A stretch of DNA of 64,000 bases from Oscheius sp. JU75 (Eukaryota > Nematoda > Chromadorea > Rhabditida > Rhabditidae), in the NCBI GenBank assembly GCA_037178855.1, contig JASJZC010000002.1, positions 1,488,001 to 1,552,000 on the forward strand, written 5' to 3'. The stretch's first letter is position 1. The number at the start of each line of letters is the position of its first letter. Positions 11,558 to 21,873 of this stretch are shown here, in pieces. Both the position numbers and the translations under genes were made by a program. Below the pieces are notes generated by a model. It was not told where the DNA came from, ran no database searches, and worked only from the letters and a program-made list of their open reading frames with translations.

Positions 11558-12713
11558 GGAGGATGACGGGACTGAACAAGGGAAGCATAATCTGATAAAA
11601 AGAAGAGTATTGGCAGGATGGCGGGTGTAAAAACGGTCTGGAATGAAAACAACCAGAATGTTGTTGCACTAAGAGACAGAGAGACTGGATAAACAATGCT
11701 GTACTGGAATCGAAAACAAGGTTGGCGAGAGGTCAATGACCTCCTTGTTGTTCTTTTGTTTAGGTGACCTAGATATGCAATTTGGTTCAGAGGAAAGCGT
11801 TTAGAAGCAGAGAGACAGAGACAGAGAGACAGTGAGATAAGTAGAGCTGATCCACCATAATCAAGTACTCCAGTCCGATCGGGAAATCCGGCCATTGGCT
11901 CGACACTGGCCTGTTTGAATCTCCTCCTACTCGGTCGGAATCATTCTTGGTCTTAGGTTGATTCGAATTCTTTTCCTTATCCTCTTGGTATGCTACTTGG
12001 GCAGAGGGGCGACGACTGACCGACGACTGTGCTGCCGCAGATGAGAGAAGCTACCAGACAAGAGAGCGTATCCACTGACAGTCGCTACTGGGGACAGATC
12101 AGAGTTAACCGGACTGAACATGTCAGACATCAGTAAGGCAAGACAATATTTGGCATGTCAAGGCAGTTACGACTGTCAGTCTCCTACCAGCAGATGGTCA
12201 TCTTCGTCGTTCCCTCTAGCTACCCTCGTCACCAGCCAGACGACTCTCTCTCTCTCTCTGCCTTCAAAATGACACACACAATAAAACTGTGGGGAGACAG
12301 CGACTACAGTTAGCGCAAACGACAATCACGACGACTACTATCGCGGATCCGGAGGCTATGGATGACAAGACAGTGGGACAGGAAGCACATCAGCTGTGTG
12401 GTGAGTATAGTTCTTCTGCATAGGGGGTTTGAAAGTCGGGATCAAATCTTTCCGATAAAGTAGACGTAACAGAAAGATTCTGGGGTTATGGGACTACCAA
12501 AGAAGTAGTGGGACACGAAAAGGAATCAGGCACATTGGTTGGTAGGACCAGAGGTCATCTTGACCGATAGTTCCTATCAAATGTGGGACTGACTCTGTCT
12601 CTCCCTCGGTTGATAACACGCTGAATCCACTCTGTTTATCTTTAATACTGCGCATTCTGAGATCACAAATCGGCCCGAAGTTCAAGCTCACAAGCATTTC
12701 TACCCTCCCAGAG
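11558..12713. other. Spacer, no gene supported
   Basis: The region holds AGAGACAGAG tracts (11680-11690, 11805-11835), a (TCTC)n run at 12246-12260 and mixed unique sequence. A frame beginning MAGFPDRTG at 11895 on the minus strand runs into GTCTCT repeat and is not accepted as coding. Promoter elements of the CHK gene are expected just right of 11557. Confidence 0.5.
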
Positions 12714-14669
12714 TCAGAGGTCCAGTTCGGGTCGCAGCTGGACATAACCACTATCCTGTGCAGGATTGAAACTCTCTTCCAGTGGATTGTTAAAGTCTAG
12801 ATTGATCTCGTCCGCGTCCAGAATAGACTGCTTGCCCAGTCGACCAAAACCGAGTGTGATCAGGGCTGTCCAGAAGAGGAAGATGATTGAAAAGAGGTCA
12901 ATGAGGTGGTGAAGGCGCCATTCGATGTCCATACCGTCGCCGGTGTTTCGGTAGTCAAGCTGGGTGAGGGTTGAGACGAATCGGGCTGAAAGACGGATTG
13001 GTCAAAGAGACAGAGAGCCAGACACTTACCAACTGTCAGTGTCAGAAGAGTGTTCTGAGCCAATGGTTGTTCAAATAGACCTTCCGAAACGATAATTTGG
13101 TAGAGTGAGAAGATGACAAGAGCCAAAGCTAGGGCAATGTGGTATCTGAAAAAACTGTCAATTATTGGAGAATAACACTTACAGGTATCCGTACATGATT
13201 ATGAGAGGATGGTCAACATTGCGCATGTTAGACAGTAGGACGACCCCGAAAAGGAGTAGAGCTTGTAGCTCCATGGTGACTCCAAGGCACTGAAAATAAT
13301 TGTTGAGAGACAGAAGGGCGCGACCGAACTAACCAGAATGTACCGTTCACCCCTCTTGACTTGATCTCTTTCGGCTGGTGTCACTTCCGGCCTCTCTGTT
13401 ACTCGTCTCATTCTTCCAATCCTAGTCACTAGGACGCAGATACAGGAACAGAGTATGAGTACGGTGAAGTTCAGCAGAGTTTCCAGAAGATGAAGACGGG
13501 TGCCTTCAGTAGTGATAGGATCAGCTCCAGTACCACAGGACTTGGGCTGGAGAAGAGGGCAGATAACTTCCGACATGTAGTTGTTGTAACTGAGATAGAG
13601 ATAGGCAATGATTTGGAAGAGAGTAGAGTTGATGGTCAATATGGCCATGGCAAGACTGAAAATGGTTCTGTCTCTCTGTCTAGCTCTATGTCTGTCTTTC
13701 TGTCACTGTGTCTCTCCGTCACTCGGTCACTCTGTCACTCTGACTCTCTGTTTTTCTCTGACTCACCAAAGCGGCAATCCTGCTCCAGCAAAGGTCGGAT
13801 TAGGACAGATGTAGCAGATAATTGATAGAATGAAGCAAAGGAACGGAAGTTTCTGCTCACTCCCATGAAAAAGCCTGTAGAAGACCTGCTCATAGGCAGA
13901 GTACAGATCTAGACTAAGAGTCATGAACCCAATGACCAGTAGAGCAATCGAGATTCCGATAAAAACTCGATGAACAGAGACATCCAACTGGACCTTGGAT
14001 CCTGTCGGGAACTGTTGAAGAAGAGTCAGGCTTGTGGCTATCAAGACTCCCAGTTCCATGAAGGCGAGCACGATGCTGACCATTGGTGACAGTGAGAATG
14101 GACTCATCGTCCTGTTCAGACCAGTGTCCAGAGCTCGGTAGTCAATCCACATGAAGAACATGGCCGGCCAGATCAGAAGACCGCAGGAAACGAGTGAGAC
14201 ACCTCGGAGAAGGTAGCTGCCACGTGAGGATAGGACGATTAGGACGCCTGAAAACTGTCACTGTCGCTGCCACCGTCAGTCTCTCACCGGTGGCCACAGA
14301 AACACCAATCCATGCTGGCTCATCAATTGTGTAGTTGATGAAGCTAACAGCCACGAACGGTGAGGCCCGAAGTGTCATGATCTCCGAAATGTAAATGACC
14401 CCTCTCAGTACGGCCACCACGATCAGAGCTGTACCAAGACCTAGGAGAGGGACATTGGTAGCCTGTCTGTTCATGTTGAACCGAGACTGGAGCAGTTTCT
14501 TCAGAAGAAGGCAGCAGACAGGGATGGCTAGGAAGGCAGTAAGTCCGTCCAGTATGGCGTAGATGGTTAAGAACTGCTGTTTTTGGAGATTGAACTGAAA
14601 TCTGGGAGTCACTCTCTCCCTCTCTGTCTCTCTGTAACTGTAGCTCTGTTTCTCTGACAGTGGAAGCAA
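12714..14669 (-). CDS. Polytopic membrane protein (about 12 segments)
   Basis: A chain of minus-strand exons with short introns encodes one hydrophobic segment after another. In order these include FLTIYAILDGLTAFLAIPV, VPLLGLGTALIVVAVLRGV, a segment around SLVSCGLLIWPAMFFMWI, SIVLAFMELGVLIATSLTLL, VFIGISIALLVIGFMTLSL, LPFLCFILSIICYICPNP, AILTINSTLFQIIAYLYLSY, LLNFTVLILCSCICVLV, LQALLLFGVVLLSN, LALALVIFSLYQIIV and SIIFLFWTALITLGFG. The C-terminal tail is acidic and ends YVQLRPELDL at the stop 12714-12716. The 5' exon is not settled: the first certain exon starts near 14590 with FNLQKQQFL, and an in-frame ATG exists at 14669 across repeat-like sequence. I do not recognise the family. A transporter or channel-like protein is possible. 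Confidence 0.65.
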
Positions 14670-14903
14670 TTACAGCAATCTTGAAACAACAGACAATTTT
14701 GTCAACTTCAATTACAAACTGTGTAACTTGTCAATTCCTCTCAAGTATAACCCAAGACCATGTGACTACTCTGCTCTGGAAGAAGGTTAGCTCTCCAGCT
14801 CTATACCTGGACAAGTAGTGGCTACTCTACAGAAAATGCCGAAGAAGACGGATAGGAACTACAGCAATCTGCCTGCTAGTAACAAGGCAACCTAAACTCG
14901 ACT

Positions 14904-15632
14904 CTATGACCCTGCGTGCTCCTGAAACTGCTGACTGATGAGCGTGGACAGATGCTCGGCTACATATACATGGATGGATAAGGAACGAGACCGAGCAGAA
15001 CAAAATGTCTCCGACCTGAAATGCCCGTGTGGGAATCAAGTAGCTGCAGACCTGAGAGGGTCTTCACAAGCTCAAACTCACAGGAGCGTCAATCCGTACG
15101 ACTTCGGAAGGATCGAGGATGACTACTTGATCAGGTAGGCTACCTTAGCTTACTGGACTGTGGTTGGGCTACTCACTGTCTTTGATTCTCAGTTTATCTC
15201 TGTCCCGCTGTCTCTGTGTCTCTCACTCACCGTTGCCTCCAGCCACGGCTTCATGTCCTCCGTAGTCGACAAATTTTTCATCATCCTATGCAAAGGAATG
15301 GTCGCCTTTAACTTTCGGATCACCGGAATGTTTCCGAGATCTGCCACAAAGGCTGCCGCAGAGACTGCGAGTCCAAAAACGGTCATGACGAAGGTGAAAA
15401 CCTAAACCGCTAGTTCAACTAAATACATTTCTAGTCTTACCTCAGAAAAGTAGTCACCGGTGGCCATGGCAGCATGTGCCCATGCTGTGAAGCCAATAGC
15501 ACAGGTAATATAATGAGTGTTGATGTAGGCCGGGGTCCATGCGGACCTTTCCACATCGAAGAGGGTAGCTGTCAGGGAACTCAAAATGTTGATGGCGGCC
15601 AATAGGAAGAGGAGCTTGACCAGGTGCTCCAT
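14904..15632 (-). CDS. Small membrane protein, 171 residues, unknown
   Basis: Four exons (15441-15632, 15231-15401, 15082-15122, 14904-15015) sum to 516 nt, exactly 172 codons including the stop, and every junction has GT..AG ends. The start at 15632 reads MEHLVKLLFLLAAINI and follows a TTTTCAG acceptor by 18 nt. Three hydrophobic stretches are seen (residues about 3-25, 34-56 and 65-87). The rest is soluble and ends HLSTLISQQFQEHAGS. One internal exon is only 41 nt. It lies just upstream of, and in the same direction as, the polytopic gene, with about 235 bp between its stop and that gene's candidate start, so the two might be transcribed together. Function is unknown. Confidence 0.65.
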
Positions 15633-17388
15633 TTTGAGGGCGATGCCCTGAAAAGAATGGGAGTGAGAGAGAGGGACATTGAAAAGAAAGGTATCTGGAT
15701 AATACACTGTTACTGTCACTACCACTGACTCTGTGCTCTGAATCTAAAAGAATAGGACATACTGGTCACGGAGACATGACTCACGATCGGGAGGACCCCC
15801 GGTCTCCACAGTCTCTGCTGTCTCTCTTCTCCCGGATCGATGACCACAATAACAAAAGTCGTTGCGGGAATATGAAAAGGCAAAGGGGAACGAGCCTAGG
15901 CTAAGGGACTGAGCAAACAGAAGTAGTCAATGGTTACAAGGGTCTGATTTTGGCTGGATCCGGTTTCTCTCTGACAATTACTACGCCTTTGAGGTGAATG
16001 AGCGATTAGGTGGAGGGGGAAAACAAAGGTTCATCATTTGATTAAAGAGACAGGGAGACAGAGAGATAAAGAAACAGAGTGAAAGGGAGACAGGAAAACA
16101 ATGCCTGGATGTTTAGAAATAGCACGAGATTGGAGCATATATTGCGTGACCACAACATATAGCCTATGGGAAGAAAATGGATAGATCAGGAAAACGAGGG
16201 CCAGAGATATGACCTATCATCGTGAGTCTAATGACACTGTAGTCCAGAGAAAGTGACAGAACCACCCAAATTGCATGATAATTATCCATCTGCATTTTTT
16301 CTAATTCTTCTCAGGAGAAATGAAAAGCAGGAGAGGATCATAGCAAGACATCAGGACTCTGTCGACTCTTAAGAAGAGAGAAAGAGAGAGACAGCTGTTT
16401 TCATAAGAAAGAGACAGCGGTCGGGAGATAAGAAATGAGACAGAGAATGAGAGTGACTTCCTGACCCATTCCTTCAATTTATTTCTGTCCCATACTGGTT
16501 GCCGGGTGGGTGACTGTTTCTATCTCCCCTATTCTCTTTTAAGAGAATTACATATTGGGATGAGATAATGTGAGATGGAGAACTCGGAAGAGAGGCATGA
16601 TCGATGAGTGTGTGTGTATGCCTGTTTGCGCACACATGGTTTAGCTGTCAATACCAAATACAGGCGCGTCGGGAAGTATCACAGAGAAAGAGAGAGAGAG
16701 ACAGGGACAGTCGGCAGCCCAGTCAGGAGACAGTTTGCACAGTTTGGGAAAACAGTACAATGACTCTAGCTGGGCAGCAAACAACTTTTTCACACCGCAG
16801 AAAGGGAAGTTTCTGGCATTTCGGGATGAGTCAGGGAAAGAGACAGCGACAGACACATCGACAGAGATAGAAACAGAGAAGACACAGGGACAATGACAGT
16901 AATAGTGACATAGGTAGAGACAGGGATGGAGAGGAAAATGTTGCAAACGAGTTATTGACCAGTCCTGTCTCTAATTGACTCAATACAAAGTGAGAGACAG
17001 AGAGACAGTCCCAGAAAACCGGTACTGGCCCTCCCATATTGCTCCCACTTCCATCGAAACCCGGCAAAAAGGGAAAACTGACCAGATTCTTATCTCACGA
17101 AAGAAAATAAAAGCTTATCAGGCCACAACAGCTGTAAGTTTTACGAAGGTCTCTAGGACAGGGACAGAGAAAGAGACCGTTCCAAAGTGGAAAGTGTAGT
17201 GGTGGGTGAGAGGATGGTTCGATTGATTGCCGTGTTGTGACGCAAACACATATTGGTCGAAACTTTGGTCGCGGGATATCCCAATCCGTGTTTCGCTCTC
17301 TCCCTCTCTCTCCCGTCTAGAGGATACTAATGTCAAGGTCAAGCAAGAACATATCCACCGGAACCTTAGCTATAGAAAGAGACCACAG

Positions 17389-17518
17389 AATATTGGGAAG
17401 ATGGTCATACTGATTTCAATTTGAGAGGATGGACTGTCTGAGACAAACTAAACTATCCAAAATCAGTATGACCATCTTCCCAATATTTTTGTCCCAGACA
17501 GTCCATCCTCTCAAATTG
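17389..17518. repeat. Interleaved inverted repeats (A-B-A'-B')
   Basis: Segment A (17389-17415, 27 bp) is a perfect reverse complement of A' (17461-17487). Segment B (17417-17444, 28 bp) matches the reverse complement of B' (17491-17518) with one mismatch. The order is A, B, spacer of 16 nt, A', B'. A simple inverted duplication would give A, B, B', A'. As RNA or single-stranded DNA, the two stems would cross and form an H-type pseudoknot-like arrangement. Confidence 0.9.
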
Positions 17519-17639
17519 TTTCCTGTCACCAATCCATGTCATCCTGTTCTGTCCACTACTGTCGCGGTCAGATAATTGTCAGGATTCATTTGAAAGACAT
17601 GTCGGTTTGTTGTCTGTCAGCTGTCCTGTGTTTTGTCAA

Positions 17640-17765
17640 CCCACTGCCGACGGCAGCTTTGCAGCTAGTTTAGTTTTGATTTAGAATTGAAAACAGGCGG
17701 TTTCGCCGCTTCCATAGTAAAAAAAACCATGACAGACAGACGGACGGACGGACGGACACCATTGT
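17640..17765 (-). repeat. Dispersed repeat, GTCCGTCTGTCC family (reverse copy)
   Basis: Read on the minus strand, it starts with an AATGGTGTCCGTCCGTCC head and contains GAAGCGGCGAAACCGCCTG, like the copies at 42030-42235 and 46478-46690. The GTCC word has expanded to several tandem units here (17735-17758). Confidence 0.7.
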
Positions 17766-18263
17766 GCTTTAGTAAAGAAGGATTATACTTGGGCGTCGAG
17801 CCGAGCCGGGTCATCATTTCTCGGTCTCACATCACTTTTTCCTGTCACTGTCAGGCCGTCCCGTCTCTTCTTTCCAGAACAAACTGTTCCTTATGTACTC
17901 GACTTCCAAATTTGGTCAACTTTTCTGTATCTTGTCTCACATCCCGTGTTTAGCTATCTGTCAATCTATTCATGTCAGTGAACTCTGTTAGTATGTCTCT
18001 GTGAACCTATCCCGACTCTTCTTCTATCTCTCCCCAGTCACTACCATCACTTGACCCTTCTTCCCCTATCCGTCTCTAATTTGCATTAAATGCTACCTTT
18101 TCCCATAAAAAACTAAACTTACAGTACAATAAAAGTCGCTACAAATTCTGAAGAACGAAAGTTTATTACTCTCCGAATGCATAGCGCAAAGCATAACGAA
18201 ATAAAGTCACAAATTACCGGTTTATCGAGAGGGGGAGGGATGCAGATTTCAGATTTAAGGCTA

Positions 18264-21215
18264 TTAATTGGCCGTATCCATCAGGAAGGCCTCCTCGGGA
18301 TCCTTGCCTGTCCTGATCGCGTCGAGCAGGGCCTTCATGTCGACAATGTTGATCGAGTTGTGGGCCAGCAAATCACTAAAATTTGTCATTTTTTGGCATA
18401 AAATGCAAAAAAAAAGAAACGAACCGAAGCTGCATTAGAATGACGCCGAGCACATTGCGCCCATAGGAAAAGGTCGGACAATTCATGATGGTCTTCTCGG
18501 TGAGTGGGAAGGTGGCCGGAATGGTCAGGATCGTATTTCCAGACTTTTTCATATTCGCGGCCCATTTTTTGACCTGGGGCGGAGTGGATCTGGAAATTGG
18601 GATGATTAGAAACAAGATATGAGAAGCATTGATGATATACGATACCTATCTGAACGAACTGTGCTAACTCTAAATGAAAAAGCACAAGTTTCTGGCGGAC
18701 TTTATGGGCAAAAGTTAAGATAAACTTGCTAAACGGGTACCGCCACGAAAACAAATTAGTTTTGATAGTGGACAATCTCTTATCTTTCTTTACTAAAACG
18801 CAGTGGTGTCCGTCTGTCTGTCATGGTGTTCGCAGAATTGCATATCAAACCTATTCTATTCCATCATGACTAGTAGAAAGACCTTAGAAGGTCTGTTGTA
18901 CCGTTAGCCTAACCAGAGTCATCGCTTTCCCTTCTCCCCCGATCAAATTATACGCATCAAACACAAAAGTTCGAAAATTCAGGGAAAAAACCCACCCAGT
19001 GGCATAGATGGTGTCTCCTTCGAAGGTATGAGCCAGTATCTTCTCCTCCGTCTTTGCCAGAGCCGTTCTCAGCTCTAGGCTCTGCGACAACTTGGCCATT
19101 AGACCATCCTGAATGACCTGCAGGCCCTGGGTGCGACGCCACTCCTCCTGCTTCTGTCTACTGACTCCGTTCAGTTTCAGCTGCTCGCGAGCTATCTGCC
19201 CGAACGACTGACCGCGCTTCTCGTCAAATATCTTCTTCTTGTCCTGGCGCACTCCGCGACGGTCCCGTACTGCAAATATCTAATTTTTTTTAGCCAAAAC
19301 GTAGACAAAAACATACTTGGACCTCTGATCTTCTCGCTGGCACTGCCGCATAGATCTATAAGCTTGCGGTACTGGTAGAAATGATCGATGCTCTCGTAGA
19401 TGGATTGATCGATCATGACGGGGGTGACATGCTGGGTGGTGAAGATGTGCTCCGGGCCGTTAAAGCAGACAATATTGTCGGGCTCGATCTTCAGAGTTAG
19501 CGTCGGGGTGCCGTCCTCGCATCGTTGGAACTGGAAAAGAGATGATTTTTCAAAGCAAGCCTTTGGCGGATTGCGTATTCAGTGAACTCGCCCGCATGTC
19601 TTAGCCGGTTAGCGCTCCGATTACAAGTCAAAAACAACACGGGTTCGACTCCCGTATGAGTTAGACATTTTTGTTCTTTGACGAGGCCCTCACTAACACG
19701 TTCAGAAAGTTTTTTTCACCAGTTGTTGGTTGAAGAATCATCTTTTTTTGGCAATTTCTCTTTCCCGCGCGCCTTTCTGATTTTCGCCTCGAATTCAAAC
19801 AGGGTAACGCCTTAGGCTCGCTTTAAGCGTCTGTCTGCCTGTGGCCTACGCACAGTTCCAGAAATACATGAATTCAGATAACTTTTTCTAATGCTTTTCT
19901 GGAGCAGAAATTCTACGAAAATGAAGCCTAAAACCCACGGGAAGATCGTTCTTGTTGTTGTAGGGAACTCTGAGAGTCGTGGCACGTCCTCCTCCTCTCA
20001 TTCCTCCTCTTCCAGCCATCGGCATCCCTCTCCAATTTACCATCGGCAGCTGCTGTGGAGCTCCGTACATTGGCTGATGCCACGGAGCCGCACCAAAGTT
20101 GTTTTGCTGCTGAGGTGAACTCCAGGGCGCAGCTCCGAAATCCTGGTTCATCCAGCCGCGTTGCGGCTGCATATTTTGACGCCTTGCGGGGGCCATTGTC
20201 TCAAAATTTCGCAGGTCAAAGTGCTGAAAAAAAACCAACCTTTTTGTTCTGCACAGCCGCAATCTTGTTCTGAGGGGACGGGCTGATGCTCTCGCCAAGA
20301 TCCTCGGTGATTTCTGAGGGCTTTGTGGCCTCGGTAGACTTTCTCTTCTGGGCTTGGCAAGTCGTCTGAATCGGATTGGAGTTGTTCACCGCGGGAACTG
20401 AGGTGTCCCGGACGATGGTCAAGTCGCGCGGAGCCACGAAGTTCTGAAAACTTGTGGGATTTTAGGTAAAAATCTGTCAGGGAAGCCTGTAGCTTATTCA
20501 CTACCAGTTTCAAGGCCCAAACAAACTATTTTTACCCAGTTATATTGCACACGTTTACTACAACGAGAAAAGAGACTGACGTCGAATGGCTCTTCGTGTA
20601 TAACCATATTTTTAAGTCACGAACTATGTTTTCCTTGCGATCTACTCTCTGTAAGGTGTCTGTGCTTAAAAATTAGCCCCCTTTTGGGCATGCTGGCAAC
20701 TATAAGGCATTATTAGAAAGCAGCGAGGTTATAACAGAGTTTTCTTATGATAATTGGTGCAGAAACTAGAAAGCCCGTTCAAGCTGTCTAATTGCCTAAT
20801 TTGGCGCCGTCCCCTGAAAAAGGATCCAAAATATAGCAAAATCCTACCCTGTAGAGAGTATTCTTGACGGAGTAGCGGCTCCTATCGACGGTGATTAGGG
20901 TGGTCTGATTCTGATCGCTGGGCTGAGCTTGCTGCTGACGCCGATCGTTGCCCGGGTAGTTCGGATTGTACTCGCCGTAAGGGCTGGCAAATGTCGAACT
21001 CTTGAAAATAGCAAATGGTGCGAACATGTGGAAAAATTACGGAAGATACAGCCTGGTAACCGTACTGCTGCGAGGCGTACGGGTTTGAGTCGAAGGCCTG
21101 CCTGTAGGTCGAGCCTGTAGTAGTGCTGCCCTGCTGACTCGGATAGACGGGATTATATCCCACGGCCGGCAGGTCAGTTCGTCCACCTCCGTAGCCGTAA
21201 TCGTAGGAATCTCTG
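18264..21215 (-). CDS. NADAR/YbiA-domain protein with disordered N-terminal region
   Basis: The C-terminal half is a NADAR (formerly DUF1768) domain, the fold of YbiA-type N-glycosidases; some members remove ADP-ribose from guanine. Evidence is the block IVCFNGPEHIFTTQHVTPVM, then SIYESIDHFYQYRKLIDLCG (about 19330-19450), KKIFDEKRGQSFGQIAREQL and LRTALAKTEEKILAHTFEGD (about 19010-19240), and a final part ending DPEEAFLMDTAN at the stop 18264-18266. The usual Glu of the S-x-E-H-Y-Y-Q motif is Asp here, and the terminal W-G-x-G motif reads YATGW, so activity is uncertain. The N-terminal exons (20820-21215 and 19960-20450) are low-complexity: Tyr/Gly/Gln-rich, then Met/Pro/Gln with RGG-like repeats (AGRGGMRGGGR), resembling RNA-binding tails. 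AATAAA lies at 18162-18167. The start codon was not located; it should lie between 21215 and 21870. Confidence 0.75.
19597..19672 (+). repeat. tRNA-like (SINE head) in NADAR intron
   Basis: An A-box-like TTAGCCGGTTAGCGC and a perfect B box GGTTCGACTCC sit at tRNA spacing, and the T stem ACGGG/CCCGT pairs. The acceptor stem does not pair well. This is a tRNA-derived repeat or pseudogene rather than a working tRNA. Confidence 0.6.
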
Positions 21216-21873
21216 AAAATATTCGCATAAGTTTTGAAGCCAATGTATGCTACAAACTTCTGATGGTTCGTAGTTGTAGAGGGCGTCTCCTTCGAGGAGA
21301 AAAAGCACCTGTAATTCATTGTATAAGACCGACTGTAAGCGAGAAGATTGGTGAAATACTTTGGGAGAGGCAAAAATATACTGGCCGTTTAGATGAAATT
21401 TGGTACGCAGAACATCTGCTCTTTATTTGCTACGATTCAAACGCTTCTTTCACCATATTTGGACCCTCAGAAAGACAAAACCGACTGGAACAATTCCACA
21501 AAGCAAAAAGACAACGTTTTGGGCCATTTATTCCTAAAAAAAAAATCACGTAAATTACATGGTAAAACGGTTTTTAATATTCTGAAATACATTGACCATG
21601 GTCTCCGTAGTTATTTGCGAGAAAAAGTGACTGGCAAGAGCGGTAAATGGACGGAGCATGGATGAGAAAAAAGAGATATAATTTATAGGCACCTCGCGCC
21701 AATTAATTCGAAAATACTCTGATTTCTAGAGAGTTGGGACCGAGACTTTTTTGAACTATCTGGTGTGCATTCAAACAACTTTTAATTATCTCTTCCAAAC
21801 TTCCTTTGCGATTTTCCCAGCCCTTTTCCGTCCCTTCTCCGTAAAAATATGTTATTTATAGACACAGCCACAA
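21216..21873. promoter_or_regulatory. Head-to-head intergenic region NADAR / OGFOD1
   Basis: The first NADAR exon (unresolved) and the OGFOD1 start at 21874 face away from each other. The interval is A/T-rich and probably acts as a bidirectional promoter. Small plus-strand frames at 21263-21665 show no family pattern and are left uncalled. TTTATAG ends 14 nt before the OGFOD1 ATG and could be a trans-splice acceptor. Confidence 0.45.

Larger units (their letters stand above)
15633..18161. other. Long intergenic region with repeats and interleaved inverted repeats
   Basis: No coding exon is supported. The region has scattered AGAGACAG tracts (16045-16090, 16380-16460, 16680-16700, 16840-16930), an interleaved inverted-repeat pair (17389-17518), and a reverse copy of the GTCCGTCTGTCC repeat family with a (GGAC)n stretch (17640-17765). 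Confidence 0.6.

Noticed and set aside
19597-19672. Functional tRNA gene
   Set aside because: A and B boxes are good but the acceptor stem does not pair and the anticodon arm is unclear; similar defects in all other tRNA-like sites point to SINE heads.
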